This document shows positions 1 to 9,412 of a stretch of DNA of 64,000 nucleotides, piece by piece (position 1 is the stretch's first letter; every line of letters begins with the position of its first letter). The stretch comes from Anabaena minutissima FACHB-250 (GTDB lineage Bacteria > Cyanobacteriota > Cyanobacteriia > Cyanobacteriales > Nostocaceae): contig NZ_JACJRG010000004.1 of NCBI RefSeq assembly GCF_014697125.1, positions 180,462 through 244,461 of the forward strand, in the 5' to 3' direction. The position numbers and the translations under genes were made by a program. The notes under the pieces are model-generated. The model was not told the DNA's origin. It made no database searches and was given only the letters and a program-made list of their open reading frames with translations.

Positions 1-443
1 AAATCACGGCGGACATTCCCGAAAACTTACCGCTCGTGAGAGCTGACGGTGATTGGTTAGTGGAAGTTTTAGCCAAACTGGTGGATAACTCCTGTAAATT
101 TACCCCCACCCAAGGTCAAATACATATCAGTGCCCACTACAACAGCGATCGCATGGTAGTAGAAGTTACCGTGACTGATACAGGGCGCGGCATTGAACCT
201 AATCGCCTAGAAATTGTTTTTGACCGTTTCTACCAAGAAGAAGGGGCATTAAGGCGCACGGCAGGCGGGACAGGTCTAGGTTTGGCTATTTGCCGCCAAA
301 TCGTCAACGGTTGGGGTGGGAAAATTTGGGCAGAGTCAAGCGGTAAAGACCAAGGCAGTCAGTTTCATTTCACCATCCCCATTGTTCAGGGTAGCCAAGA
401 GGAAAAGAAGCCAAAAGTCAAGAAAGTGGGGAATAGAAAATAG
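1..443 (+). CDS. Sensor histidine kinase, C-terminal end (5' cut by window edge)
   Basis: The reading frame is open from the first bases of the window, so the gene starts upstream and only its ATPase end is present. The visible part is a HATPase_c domain: an N box (LVDNSCKFTP), a G1 box (DTGRGI), an F-box-like FDRFYQ and a G2 box (GTGLGLAI). In the family this domain binds ATP and phosphorylates a histidine in the missing upstream dimerisation domain. The protein ends with a short lysine-rich tail (EEKKPKVKK). A GTG at 36 could be mistaken for a start but lies inside the domain. Input signal and partner regulator cannot be seen. Kinase identity is secure; its role is unknown. Confidence 0.9.
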   Translation, partial: ITADIPENLPLVRADGDWLVEVLAKLVDNSCKFTPTQGQIHISAHYNSDRMVVEVTVTDTGRGIEPNRLEIVFDRFYQEEGALRRTAGGTGLGLAICRQIVNGWGGKIWAESSGKDQGSQFHFTIPIVQGSQEEKKPKVKKVGNRK

Positions 444-472
444 GGACTGGGGACTGGGGACTGGGATTTTTT

Positions 473-562
473 ATTCACTACTCACTACTCAGCACGGGCT
501 AAACGCCCCGCTACCGCTAACAGCACTCAGCACTCAGCACTCACCACTCAGCACTCACCAAA
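473..562. repeat. Short tandem repeats plus a dispersed 30-nt element
   Basis: The gap between the kinase and psaD holds heptamer-like repeats (CACTCAG and variants) on both sides of an element at 497-526 that contains AAACGCCCCGCTACCGCTAA. Two further copies of that element lie at 60698-60724 and 60729-60758. Such short repeats are typical of Nostocales spacers. No gene is seen here. Confidence 0.7.
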
Positions 563-644
563 GACTGTTACAGACTGTGACGCGATCGCAATATGATCAT
601 GGTGGCGGTGTTACGATGCCCTAAAAACGTTGAGAGAATCCCTT

Positions 645-1064
645 ATGGCAGAAACACTTTCTGGCAAAACTCCACTCTTTGCTGGCAGCACTGGTGGCTT
701 GCTCACCAAAGCAGAAGTAGAAGAAAAATACGCTATCACCTGGACTAGCCCCAAGGCTCAAGTTTTTGAACTGCCCACAGGCGGTGCAGCTACCATGCAC
801 CAAGGTCAAAACTTGCTGTACATAGCTCGGAAAGAATATGGTATCGCTTTAGGCGGTCAACTCCGTAAATTCAAAATCACAGACTACAAAATTTACCGGA
901 TTCTGCCCAGTGGTGAAACCACATTCATTCACCCAGCTGATGGCGTATTCCCAGAAAAAGTGAACCCTGGTCGTGAGATAGTACGTCACGTTCCCCGCAG
1001 CATCGGGGAAAATCCCAGCCCTGCACAACTCAAGTTTTCTGGTAAAGCTACCCATGATGCGTAG
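645..1064 (+). CDS. psaD: Photosystem I subunit II (PsaD)
   Basis: A 139-residue stromal (cytoplasmic-face) photosystem I subunit that, in the family, forms the docking site for ferredoxin/flavodoxin and stabilises PsaC. The protein begins [18 protein letters not shown] and carries the conserved stretches [36 protein letters not shown] and [12 protein letters not shown]. Length and basic character fit cyanobacterial PsaD. The ATG at 645 is chosen over an in-frame TTG at 630 because the family N-terminus is MAE-like. trpE follows 270 nt downstream on the same strand; psaD-trpE adjacency is also known in Synechocystis. It is unlikely to be anything else. Confidence 0.98.
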   Translation: MAETLSGKTPLFAGSTGGLLTKAEVEEKYAITWTSPKAQVFELPTGGAATMHQGQNLLYIARKEYGIALGGQLRKFKITDYKIYRILPSGETTFIHPADGVFPEKVNPGREIVRHVPRSIGENPSPAQLKFSGKATHDA

Positions 1065-1336
1065 GGAATAGGTACTGGGGACAAATTAGTGCTGAGTAAT
1101 GAGTACCGAGTGCTGAGTGAAATTCTTAACTCAGGACTCAGGATTCAGGACTCAGCACTAGCCAAGTCCCCATTACCCCTTATCCCCAGAGGGGGCCCCG
1201 AGTTCCCCAGCTTTTCAATGCGTGGATTTGCAATGAGTGGATTTTAAATTATTCAATCTAAAATCCCCAGTCCCCAGTCCTCTGTCTCTAGTTATTTAAT
1301 TTTGACTTTTGACTTTTGACTTGATTTGTCCCCAAT
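1065..1336. other. psaD-trpE spacer with short repeats
   Basis: This 272-nt gap holds CTGAGT/ACTCAGGA heptamer-like repeats (about 1090-1160), a C/G-rich stretch (GGGGGCCCC near 1192) and repeated CCCCAGTCC and TTTTGACTT motifs just before trpE. No reading frame of interest and no clear terminator with a T-run was found, so read-through from psaD into trpE is possible. Confidence 0.5.
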
Positions 1337-2857
1337 ATGCCTATGATTTTTCCCGATTTTTCTGAATTTTCCCAGCTAGCTGCACAAGGTAATTTCATCC
1401 CCGTGTATCAGGAATGGGTAGCTGACCTAGATACACCTGTTTCTGCTTGGTACAAGTTTTGTGCAGGACAACCCTACAGCTTTTTGCTGGAATCGGTGGA
1501 AGGTGGGGAAAAAATCGGGCGTTATAGTTTAGTTGGTTGTGATCCACTGTGGATTTTAGAAGCCAGGGGCGACACTACCACCCAGACACACCGCGACGGT
1601 TCTCAGGTGTTGTTCGCAGGCGACCCATTTACAGCTTTAGCTAACTGTCTTGCACCTTTTCAACCAGTCAAACTACCCGAATTACCGCCAGGAATTGGGG
1701 GGTTGTTTGGCTTTTGGGGCTATGAGTTAATTCGTTGGATTGAGCCGCGTGTACCAGTGCATCCCCAAGATGAGCGCAACATCCCGGATGGGTTGTGGAT
1801 GCAGGTAGACCATCTATTGATATTTGACCAAGTAAAGCGGAAAATTTGGGCGATCGCCTATGCTGATTTACGTGACCCAGCAGTAGATATAAAATCAGCA
1901 TATCAACAAGCGTGCGATCGCGTTACCCAAATGGTGAGTAAGTTATCTTTACCCTTATCGCCACAAAAAACCATCTTGGAGTGGACACCCCCCAACCAAG
2001 CTAAGGTCGGGGAAGCACCCGAATATAGCAGCAATTTTACCCGCCCAGAATTTTGCGCTAGTGTCCAAAAAGCAAAAGATTACATCAAAGCTGGTGATAT
2101 TTTTCAAGTCGTCATTTCTCAGCGTCTTTCTACACAATACACAGGCGACCCCTTCTCTCTCTATCGTTCCCTGCGACAAATTAATCCTTCGCCTTACATG
2201 GCGTATTTTCACTTCCAAGATTGGCAAATTATTGGTTCTAGTCCCGAAGTCATGGTAAAAGCAGAACGGGATGCAGAGGGTGAGGTCATAGCCACCGTCC
2301 GTCCGATTGCAGGGACACGTCCACGGGGTAAAACAACTCAGGAAGATTTAGCTTTTGCTACAGACTTATTGCAAGACCCTAAAGAAATTGCTGAACACGT
2401 CATGCTAGTCGATTTAGGACGGAATGATTTAGGGCGGGTTTGTGAAAGTGGTAGCGTCAAAGTTGATGAATTAATGGTAGTAGAGCGTTATTCTCATGTG
2501 ATGCACATTGTGAGTAATGTGGTAGGTAAATTAGCACCCAATAAAACCGCCTGGGATTTATTAAAAGCTTGCTTCCCGGCTGGGACAGTTAGCGGCGCAC
2601 CGAAAATTCGGGCGATGGAAATTATCAATGAATTAGAACCAAGCCGCCGGGGTGTGTATTCTGGAGTGTATGGTTATTACGATTTTGAAGGGCAATTAAA
2701 TAGTGCGATCGCAATTCGCACGATGGTAGTTAGAGATAATACAGTCACAGTACAAGCTGGTGCAGGTTTAGTAGCTGATTCTGAACCAGAAAAGGAATAT
2801 GAGGAGACTTTAAATAAAGCTAGAGGTCTGCTTGTAGCGATTCGTTGTTTGCGGTGA
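1337..2857 (+). CDS. trpE: Anthranilate synthase component I
   Basis: A 506-residue chorismate-utilising enzyme that with the glutamine amidotransferase TrpG converts chorismate to anthranilate, the first step of tryptophan synthesis. The N-terminal domain has the tryptophan feedback motif LLES followed ten residues later by Ser (LLESVEGGEKIGRYS). The C-terminal catalytic domain shows YIKAGDIFQVVISQR, IGSSPEVMVKAE, VRPIAGTRPRG, AEHVMLVDLGRND, GTVSGAPKIRAMEII and GVYSGVYGYYDF. Length fits TrpE rather than PabB, and the full feedback motif supports TrpE. The ATG at 1337 is used; a second ATG at 1343 is possible. No trpG is in the window. Confidence 0.95.
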   Translation: MPMIFPDFSEFSQLAAQGNFIPVYQEWVADLDTPVSAWYKFCAGQPYSFLLESVEGGEKIGRYSLVGCDPLWILEARGDTTTQTHRDGSQVLFAGDPFTALANCLAPFQPVKLPELPPGIGGLFGFWGYELIRWIEPRVPVHPQDERNIPDGLWMQVDHLLIFDQVKRKIWAIAYADLRDPAVDIKSAYQQACDRVTQMVSKLSLPLSPQKTILEWTPPNQAKVGEAPEYSSNFTRPEFCASVQKAKDYIKAGDIFQVVISQRLSTQYTGDPFSLYRSLRQINPSPYMAYFHFQDWQIIGSSPEVMVKAERDAEGEVIATVRPIAGTRPRGKTTQEDLAFATDLLQDPKEIAEHVMLVDLGRNDLGRVCESGSVKVDELMVVERYSHVMHIVSNVVGKLAPNKTAWDLLKACFPAGTVSGAPKIRAMEIINELEPSRRGVYSGVYGYYDFEGQLNSAIAIRTMVVRDNTVTVQAGAGLVADSEPEKEYEETLNKARGLLVAIRCLR

Positions 2858-3019
2858 ATTTGGGGTTAACCTTCATACCTTTCGCTTCAGGTGGTAAGGG
2901 GAAAAAGTAATGGCTAAAGCACTTATGTAGAGACGCAATTTACTTTTAAATTTTGAATCGTTAAAGCATCTGAAAGACCGAGGCTTGGTAGATGAAACCC
3001 TTTTATGAGAGTGTCAAAT

Positions 3020-3997
3020 TTATTTACTAAAAGTCAGCACATTCTCAGCTACTAAACAGAGATCAGCTACAGTATATTTTACAAAAACTGAACTTTGGGT
3101 AGCGTTACAAGAACTTTTGACTGTGATTGTCTTGGTATTATCCTTAATCAATTTAGCTTGGTAGGTGTACAGCGAATCACTTTTGTTGCTAAAAGTTAGC
3201 TCACCTAAAATTGTATTGTTGTCTAAACTTTGCTCTAAAATCTTACCTGCTACTTTATAGTTAAACCAATTCCATCCTTGACTCAACATTAAATCTCTCT
3301 CTAAAACTTGTAATGCAGGATGCAAAATTCCCCAGCCCCTATACACTTTCTTTAAGCCTTGAATATCACCAGTATGTGTCAAAAATGCCTGGAATGAATG
3401 CTCATCTAAACACCCATAATATCTACCTTGTGGTAAGTCTATAGCTGTGGGTGCAAATCGATGTCCACCAAAATGACTGGATCTCCAAATCTGCACATTT
3501 TTCAAATTCAAATTAGCAATAGTTTCTGTAGCATAAAAATAAAAAGGATTACCATATCTAGCACAGCATTTATCATGACTGCCGTGGGTACATATTAAAA
3601 TATCTCTACTGATACTGCTGTCTATTTCATAACCAGGCACTTTTCCCCATAACCATTTTTTGACAACTGATGCTACCTGCTCGATATGTGGCACTCTAAA
3701 TTCATGCTTAATATATCCAGAACTCAATCCTTCTTGTTTTTGATAAATCAAAAGAGTTGTATGTTCTACTTTGTGGGTTAAATCATTAGCAATTAAGAGA
3801 AATCTGATTGATAATTTAGCTTGCTTAACCTCTTCTACCAAAATCTGTAAATTACGAGGAACCCATTTAGAATTAAAGGCATTTGATACCCAAGGTAAAG
3901 GGCATTCAACAAGAATATAAGTTTGGTAGTCAGTCGCACTACCAATAACATCTTCTCCTAGTTCGCGTGTAGAATCAGAACAAAAAAAACTATCCAT
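3020..3997 (-). CDS. Sucrase/ferredoxin-like family protein
   Basis: A 325-residue protein of the Suc_Fer-like family (thioredoxin-fold, ferredoxin-like). The diagnostic core is CTHGSHDKCCARYG followed by WRSSHFGGHRFAPT and LPQGRYYGCLD; the Cys and His residues are those expected to hold an Fe-S cluster in this family. An N-terminal CPLPW is also typical. The C-terminal ~80 residues are a less conserved beta-rich region. The biochemical role of bacterial members is poorly known, so the name gives family only. The gene stands alone, convergent with trpE and followed upstream by more than 1 kb of AT-rich noncoding DNA. Confidence 0.85.
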   Translation of the reverse strand: MDSFFCSDSTRELGEDVIGSATDYQTYILVECPLPWVSNAFNSKWVPRNLQILVEEVKQAKLSIRFLLIANDLTHKVEHTTLLIYQKQEGLSSGYIKHEFRVPHIEQVASVVKKWLWGKVPGYEIDSSISRDILICTHGSHDKCCARYGNPFYFYATETIANLNLKNVQIWRSSHFGGHRFAPTAIDLPQGRYYGCLDEHSFQAFLTHTGDIQGLKKVYRGWGILHPALQVLERDLMLSQGWNWFNYKVAGKILEQSLDNNTILGELTFSNKSDSLYTYQAKLIKDNTKTITVKSSCNATQSSVFVKYTVADLCLVAENVLTFSK

Positions 3998-5141
3998 TAA
4001 TCTCTACTAAATAACGATATTTATAGACAATATTTTGCTAGAATTAGTTGTAGTAGAAACTACAATTTTTACACTAATCGCATTTTTTGATTAAACCCTG
4101 GTAGCCACTTTATAGCATTATTTCTCAAAAACGTCTTCCCTATTAAGAAAAATTCTAGAATAGAACTAAAAAAGTGTTTAATCTTATCTAGTACAGAAGA
4201 CTCAATATTTAGCTTTCAGGAGTTTTCGATCTAACATACTGGCTAAACTTTTTTACTAAATAATCGCCACAGAGCATAATCAACTGTGTATTTATATCTA
4301 CATAATGGGGTATTCATAGTTTTGCAAGAAAGATATATTACCAGCATAAGAAAAAAATAACATTTTTGTGATCAAATCATCCTAAAGGTAGTTACGTTAA
4401 TTTTTTATTAACTAAAAAATTTTGATTTTGTTCTTAGCTACCTCTCACTAACAGTTTGTGTGCGAATCTTTTTTTAGATGTTGTGCAACTGATCTACACT
4501 TTTAAAGAATTATTGCTAAAAATTCTCAATAATTCTCTAAAAAAATTTAGATGCTTAGATGTAAAGTATTTTCTTATACTCTATCAATTATCTATCTCAC
4601 TAGCTAGGTTATTACTTACGCTGTGAGTATTTACTTATGCTTGAAATGCCCGGATTACAGGTTCTCGTACTCAATTTGTCAAACTTTTTAACAGATAAAT
4701 GAGAAAAATAGGTAGCCATCCTACTAACTCTTTTTAACTTTTACAAGTTAGATATTTTTTGAGACAACTAATTTAATTAAAACTCAAATTCAATATTAAT
4801 GCAAGCTTTTATTGATATTTATAACGGTAGTGCCAACTTTTTTTCAGGCTAGATGCTTACTAAATCAAGCTTCACAGTCGTTTTCCCTAAAAAAAATTAT
4901 TATATAACCCATTGAAAACATCAATACTATCAATAATAATTATCAATATATAATCTTAGCCCTAGATTTTGGTGGTACTAATTCGCTAAAGCAATGTGAA
5001 ACTGAGTCCCGACAGATTAAGACGGGTTATCGCATAACTTTCTTAGGCAAAGCTTAAATGAGCGTGCAATGTCAATTGGCTCAGATATAAGTCACGCATC
5101 TCACAACGCGCTCCTTCCCCTCTGCGTTTAAAATTCCCCCC
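3998..5141. other. 1.1-kb AT-rich noncoding region
   Basis: No convincing gene was found on either strand in this long stretch. It is rich in A/T runs and includes promoter-like DNA upstream of the minus-strand gene at 3997. Near 4261-4322 a short minus-strand stretch reads like protein for about 24 codons before a stop, which could be gene debris. No tRNA or heptamer array was seen. Confidence 0.5.
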
Positions 5142-6488
5142 TCAACTCTTCAATCTTGCTGCCACAGCGTCTATATGTCGCCACCACTGAGTCCCACCAG
5201 CCCACACCCGCGAGGGTAAATAGCCTTGAGGTAATGACCCAATAAATAATTGCCAACTAGGGGGAGAATGAGAATTATATAAATGCCAACCAACCGCCGT
5301 ACAGAACCTTACATAATCACAGTCAACGCTTTCGTAGATTTGCTTCTGCACACTAAAACCAAAACGTCCTTGACTGTACTTGAGCCATAACTGGTCAATT
5401 ATTTGTAGATCCTCATAGGGTAACTTAGCAATATCACCCATAAAGAAATAACTACCTCTGGGCTTAGATAAAGCCTGACACATCACCATCCAAGTTTCTT
5501 GGTCTGCCAATTGCCATTGTTTCAAAGCGAGTAAATCACGCAATTTGTGGTAGTCAACACCAACCTCAGAATACAGCGTATTAACTGGCTGTTGCTGAAC
5601 ATTCCGGGGGTAGGAGTTTAAAGCTTGCAAAACTTCAGTCGCCGATTTATAGCGTTGGGAGAGGGCATTTTGCAGTAATTGGTCAAGAATTGCGCCCAGT
5701 TGCTTGCTGATAGTGTTCCCTGATAATAGATAATCACGCCAGACCCAGCGATCGCAACTCACATCAAACAAATCAAAGGGGGAAATCCCAGTTAATAAAT
5801 GAATGCAGGTGACACCTAAACTGTAAAGGTCACTAGCTGGTAGTGCTTTTCCCCGTGTTTGTTCAGGTGCAATGTATTCTGGAGAGCCTATGGTAGTACC
5901 TGTTTGTAGTAAAGCTGTAGCGGTGATGTGTTTGGCAATACCAAAATCAATTAAAACTAATTCACCCTGAGAGGAACTGCGGATGATATTTGCTGGCTTG
6001 ATGTCCCTGTGAATGATTTGCTTGTCATGGATAAATTGCAGCACTGGTAACAAGTCTTTCAATAATTGCCCAATCTGGGATTCATTAAAGACTCCATTTT
6101 CTTGCAATTCCTCTTTGAGTGTCTGTCCGGGAATCCATGATTCCACTAAATACAGGCGATTTTTTTGTTCAAAGTAACCCAGCAGTTTGGGTATTTGGGG
6201 ATGTTGCAACTCATCAAGACGCACTGCTTCCTGACGAAATAACTTCACTGCTTGATGACAGTTGTGACCATATTGAGACGGAAAATTAAATTGTTTGATG
6301 ACACATCTAGGTTGGGAAGGAAGATGCTCATCTACTGCCAAGAATGTTATACCAAACCCACCATGACCAATCTGCCGTAATAAATGATAACGGTGATTGA
6401 GTAAAAGCTGTTCACCACATTTGAGACAAACTGTAGCTGTATCGGGGTTTTGAGAATATAAACAGCCAATATTAGGACATATTTTCAT
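5142..6488 (-). CDS. Ser/Thr protein kinase with C-terminal GUN4 domain
   Basis: A 448-residue Hanks-type kinase. A short N-terminal zinc-ribbon-like segment (CPNIGC ... CLKCG) leads into the kinase domain: glycine loop GHGGFG (about aa 41-46), VIKQF lysine (about 65), catalytic HRDIKPANII (about 160-169), DFGIAK (about 181-186) and SPEYIAPEQ. The last ~140 residues match GUN4 (LRDLLALKQWQLADQET, LWLKYSQGRFGFSVQ, YNSHSPPSWQLFIGSLPQGYLPS). GUN4 binds porphyrins and stimulates Mg-chelatase, so a tetrapyrrole-sensing kinase is a reasonable inference. The ATG at 6488 (MKICPN) is preferred to the longer start at 6515. The DUF4359 gene lies upstream on the same strand. Confidence 0.92.
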   Translation of the reverse strand: MKICPNIGCLYSQNPDTATVCLKCGEQLLLNHRYHLLRQIGHGGFGITFLAVDEHLPSQPRCVIKQFNFPSQYGHNCHQAVKLFRQEAVRLDELQHPQIPKLLGYFEQKNRLYLVESWIPGQTLKEELQENGVFNESQIGQLLKDLLPVLQFIHDKQIIHRDIKPANIIRSSSQGELVLIDFGIAKHITATALLQTGTTIGSPEYIAPEQTRGKALPASDLYSLGVTCIHLLTGISPFDLFDVSCDRWVWRDYLLSGNTISKQLGAILDQLLQNALSQRYKSATEVLQALNSYPRNVQQQPVNTLYSEVGVDYHKLRDLLALKQWQLADQETWMVMCQALSKPRGSYFFMGDIAKLPYEDLQIIDQLWLKYSQGRFGFSVQKQIYESVDCDYVRFCTAVGWHLYNSHSPPSWQLFIGSLPQGYLPSRVWAGGTQWWRHIDAVAARLKS

Positions 6489-6562
6489 CACAAGACGTTT
6501 TTCTGGGCTTATCAATCATTATTCCCAATTCATTCTTGTTTCTTGTCCTGTCACCTTCCATC

Positions 6563-6946
6563 CTACTGTTGCTCTGCGGTGTAAGTATAAAAATTGTTAA
6601 ACGCGCCTACGGTTTCAAATCTGTAAGAAGGTATCCAGGAATTCACTTTGAATTCTGTGCGATACACACTAAACAAAATTAAGTCTTGCCTTTCGGTAGT
6701 GGCTGAGAGGATTTGCCGCATTTGGGGGTTAGCAGAACTAACTAGTTTGTCACAGTTAGTATTGATTAACTTTTCTATGAGCTTTGTTGTTGAATTGCAG
6801 ACATCCTTTTTTAAGTACGATGTCAGTTTCTGCACAGCATAATCCTCATAGGCAGGTTGGTTAGGATTTGTGTTTGCCATCGCTACTCCCAACACAGCCG
6901 CGAATCCTATAGAACCAATGTATGCCAAAATATTGAATAACTTCAT
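6563..6946 (-). CDS. DUF4359-like exported or membrane-anchored protein
   Basis: A 127-residue protein with an N-terminal hydrophobic segment (IGSIGFAAVLGVAMA, about aa 11-25) followed by NPNQPAYEDYAVQKLTSYL, which resembles cyanobacterial DUF4359 proteins. Two cysteines (aa about 50 and 64) could form a disulfide outside the cytoplasm. It lies 48 nt from the longer kinase start on the same strand, so the two may be co-transcribed. Function is unknown; the family call is from memory. Confidence 0.7.
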   Translation of the reverse strand: MKLFNILAYIGSIGFAAVLGVAMANTNPNQPAYEDYAVQKLTSYLKKDVCNSTTKLIEKLINTNCDKLVSSANPQMRQILSATTERQDLILFSVYRTEFKVNSWIPSYRFETVGAFNNFYTYTAEQQ

Positions 6947-7070
6947 ACTTTCTAGCGTTAACTCCCTAGATATCAGTTAAATTCCCCAGACTGGGAATAA
7001 ATAAAGTCCGTTCCTATAGAAATTTTCTTGATCAATTTACCAAATCAGTGCTATAATCAAAAATGTCGAT

Positions 7071-7144
7071 GGCGAGCGTAGCCAAGTGGTTAAGGCAGTG
7101 GTTTGTGGTACCACCATTCGTGGGTTCAATTCCCATCGTTCGCC
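7071..7144 (+). tRNA. trnH-GTG: tRNA-His (anticodon GTG)
   Basis: A full cloverleaf can be folded. An extra G at 7071 (G-1) pairs with C73 at 7144, the histidine identity pair. The acceptor stem is GCGAGCG/CGTTCGC, the anticodon stem GTGGT/ACCAC closes the loop TTGTGGT with anticodon GTG, and the T stem GTGGG/CCCAT closes TTCAATT. The 3' CCA is not encoded. Confidence 0.97.
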
Positions 7145-7248
7145 CTTTAAATGATGAATCGGTAGTTTTCAAAGAGTGATATCGCTTTTTGATAATATAC
7201 CTGATAAAACCTCAAAGACTAACAATATTTTATGCCTTTCCTCACAGG

Positions 7249-8106
7249 CTACCGAATCACTGTGCTATCTATTGGTAATGAGAAATCACGAGACCATTCA
7301 TTCCAAGAACCAAAATAGTTTTTGGCATTAATTCCAGCGTCTTGCAAAGCAATCAGTGTGTTAGCAGCCCTAGAACCTTTAAAGCAATATATATACACAA
7401 CAGACTCGGAAGTAATACCCACCGATTGACAAATTTCTAAAATTTCCGTTTTGGAGAGAAACATCGGGATTCCCGATACAGAAGTCATCAAACGATGCCA
7501 TTCCAGCCATATAGCGTTAGGGATTCTCCCCTTGCGCGGACAAAAATCAGTACCGTAGGGAGAAGAACTTAGTCCTTGCCATTCATGACGATCGCGCACA
7601 TCCAATTTTATAATTGCTGGATTATTGATTGCCTCCAACATCTCGATAGTCGTCACCATCATCTCAGCCTGGGGATGCAATCTAAATATGCTGCTTTCAC
7701 GTTCAGGGATTTCATTTGTAGTAGGTAATTCTGCCGCTAGCCAGGCTTTATAGCCTCCATGTAACACAGATACATGAGGACAACCCAAATATTTTAGTAA
7801 AAAAGCTGCTCTACAAGATTGACCGTAACCTTGATTAAAAGCATCTTCATACACAATTAACCGTTCCGCACCAGATATTCCTACCTTACTCATAATTTCC
7901 GCAAAATATGCTTGTAATTGTTTTAATCCTGCGGGGGAGGAATTTTCTAAAAGATAGGTAAAGAAATCTCTAATATTGATAGATTCAGGAATATGAGAAA
8001 TAGCATACTCTTCTGAAGTCCGCGTATCGATAATGACAGTATGCGGGGATTTTTCTACTAACAGAGATGTGATTTCTGGAGGAGAAATGAGGAGTTTTGT
8101 CTGCAC
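7249..8106 (-). CDS. Two-domain rhodanese / sulfurtransferase
   Basis: A 285-residue protein with two rhodanese domains (about aa 1-130 and 150-285), the layout of thiosulfate and 3-mercaptopyruvate sulfurtransferases. Domain 1 has VIIDTRTSEEYAISHIPESI but no catalytic Cys. Domain 2 has KLDVRDRHEW and the active-site loop YCFKGSR, with the catalytic Cys near aa 241, followed by the family ending YFGSWNEWSRD. The loop does not clearly distinguish thiosulfate from mercaptopyruvate specificity. The start is GTG at 8106; the nearby ATG at 8114 is out of frame. A cysC remnant lies just upstream, so this may be the remains of a sulfur-metabolism group. Confidence 0.88.
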   Translation of the reverse strand: MQTKLLISPPEITSLLVEKSPHTVIIDTRTSEEYAISHIPESINIRDFFTYLLENSSPAGLKQLQAYFAEIMSKVGISGAERLIVYEDAFNQGYGQSCRAAFLLKYLGCPHVSVLHGGYKAWLAAELPTTNEIPERESSIFRLHPQAEMMVTTIEMLEAINNPAIIKLDVRDRHEWQGLSSSPYGTDFCPRKGRIPNAIWLEWHRLMTSVSGIPMFLSKTEILEICQSVGITSESVVYIYCFKGSRAANTLIALQDAGINAKNYFGSWNEWSRDFSLPIDSTVIR

Positions 8107-8323
8107 GCTTTCATGCTGTTATCAGATCATTTGGTATTATCTCGCTCTGTTAATTTGCACTTTGGCATGAAATTTACATAATCAAAAATCTTGAGTGTAA
8201 TGAGTAAGCTTTTGTAGCGGTGTTTCTTAGATAGATTTAGCTACATCTTAGGCTTGCGCCCGCGTATTGGTCTTACTTCCTCTGTATTGGCTTTAGCCTC
8301 TCCGATGTTTGGCATACAGTCCC

Positions 8324-8455
8324 TTAACAATCACCATTAAGTAATTCTACTTGGCGACCCCGCGATCGCAATTCTTGGGCAACAGATGAGGCGATCGTTG
8401 TTTTACCCGCCACGCTTAACCCTGTCAGCCAAAGAATTAGACCTTGATGATTCAT
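8324..8455 (-). pseudogene. cysC: N-terminal remnant of adenylylsulfate kinase (cysC)
   Basis: A 43-codon minus-strand frame starts at ATG 8455 and ends at a stop at 8324. Its translation matches the start of APS kinase: GLILWLTGLSVAGKTTIA (Walker A, usually GLSGAGKS/T), then VAQELRSRGRQVELLNGD. In intact CysC this GD is followed by the substrate-binding region, here lost behind a stop. Nothing clearly CysC-like remains downstream. The fragment keeps good codon structure, so decay may be recent. It could be a very short expressed peptide, but loss of function is far more likely. Confidence 0.75.
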
Positions 8456-8630
8456 AATTTGCTTTTTTTATCTATCGAAAAGTGCGATGTCTACGACGAT
8501 GCTCCGCCTACGCACTTTATATTATTCGTGAAGGGGATAGGATTGTAACCCTTCCCCTTTTTTCCCCACTCCTTTTACTTCTGCCTCTTTGGTGAAAGTG
8601 AATGAGTCATGATGATTTTTATAAATAGTT

Positions 8631-9230
8631 TTAGAGAACTTTTTTGAGCTTTTTGGCAGTGAATTTGGATGACTGCTTACGTTTAAATACAGAAGTTGCG
8701 CCAAGAGTGCCAAGGGTGAGTAAGCTAAGGATCGAGGTGGGTTCAGGGACGCTAACTATAGTTGCAGAAAAAGTAATAGGTAACTCACTATCTTCCGTCC
8801 CTAGATTTTGAAAACCTGGGATGAACGGTGGCGCAGAAAAAATTTCTAAATAACCGGGTGTTGGTAAGAAACTAGCAAAAAATGGACTAGCATAGTTTCC
8901 CTGTGATGTGGAATAACCAAAACCGTCACCCGTCAACTGCTGACTACTAAGACTAATTAAATTATCTACATTGAAAGGTTCGTTTCCTGGTATTGGAGTA
9001 CCTACGGGTTGCAGACTAGTAATTGTTTCGCCATTGCGTGTACCACTAATTCCTAAAATCTGGTAGAAACCCAAATCGTCAGGGGTATTATTAGTGGTGA
9101 AAGTACCCATCGCGTCTATTCCATTACCAGAATAATTCCACTTCCAGGTTAAAGCAGAAGCAGCTTCCATTGTTCCAAAAACCAATCCAGATGTGGTAGC
9201 GAGGGCTGTAGCAAAGAGTAGAGTTTTCAT
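8631..9230 (-). CDS. PEP-CTERM sorting domain protein
   Basis: A 199-residue exported protein. The N-terminus (MKTLLFATALATTSGLVFG) is a signal peptide. The C-terminus is a classic PEP-CTERM tag: VPEP, a hydrophobic segment (ILSLLTLGTLGATSV) and a basic tail (FKRKQ). Such proteins are handled by exosortase and delivered to the cell envelope or extracellular matrix; no exosortase is in this window. The middle part is beta-rich, with WKWNYSGNGIDAMGTFTTN near the start, and resembles other uncharacterised cyanobacterial members. The ATG at 9230 is chosen because it starts the signal peptide; the frame stays open to 9281. Confidence 0.9.
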   Translation of the reverse strand: MKTLLFATALATTSGLVFGTMEAASALTWKWNYSGNGIDAMGTFTTNNTPDDLGFYQILGISGTRNGETITSLQPVGTPIPGNEPFNVDNLISLSSQQLTGDGFGYSTSQGNYASPFFASFLPTPGYLEIFSAPPFIPGFQNLGTEDSELPITFSATIVSVPEPTSILSLLTLGTLGATSVFKRKQSSKFTAKKLKKVL

Positions 9231-9291
9231 GAGGTCTTCAGTAAGAGTGTAAATACAAAAATAATATAGCGATCGCCCCACTCACCGCATC

Positions 9292-9327
9292 GGACAAAGA
9301 TCCAAGTTTTGACTAGGATCTTTGTCC
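9292..9327. repeat. 12-bp inverted repeat hairpin, copy 1
   Basis: GGACAAAGATCC and GGATCTTTGTCC form a perfect 12-bp stem around a 12-nt loop. A near-identical copy, including flanking bases (CCGCATC before, TATATA after), lies at 17588-17623. There is no T-run directly after the stem, so a simple terminator is less likely than a mobile or structural repeat. Confidence 0.85.
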
Positions 9328-9412
9328 TATATAGTTAATACTTATGTAGAGTCATGAGAGTGGCGATTAGCACTACTACTTAAAGATTGAGCCAAGCTGA
9401 TTTGTGCAACTT

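Noticed and set aside
9292..9327. Hairpin as intrinsic terminator of the giant gene
   Set aside because: It is about 300 nt past the stop, lacks a T-run, and is repeated with its flanks at 17588-17623.
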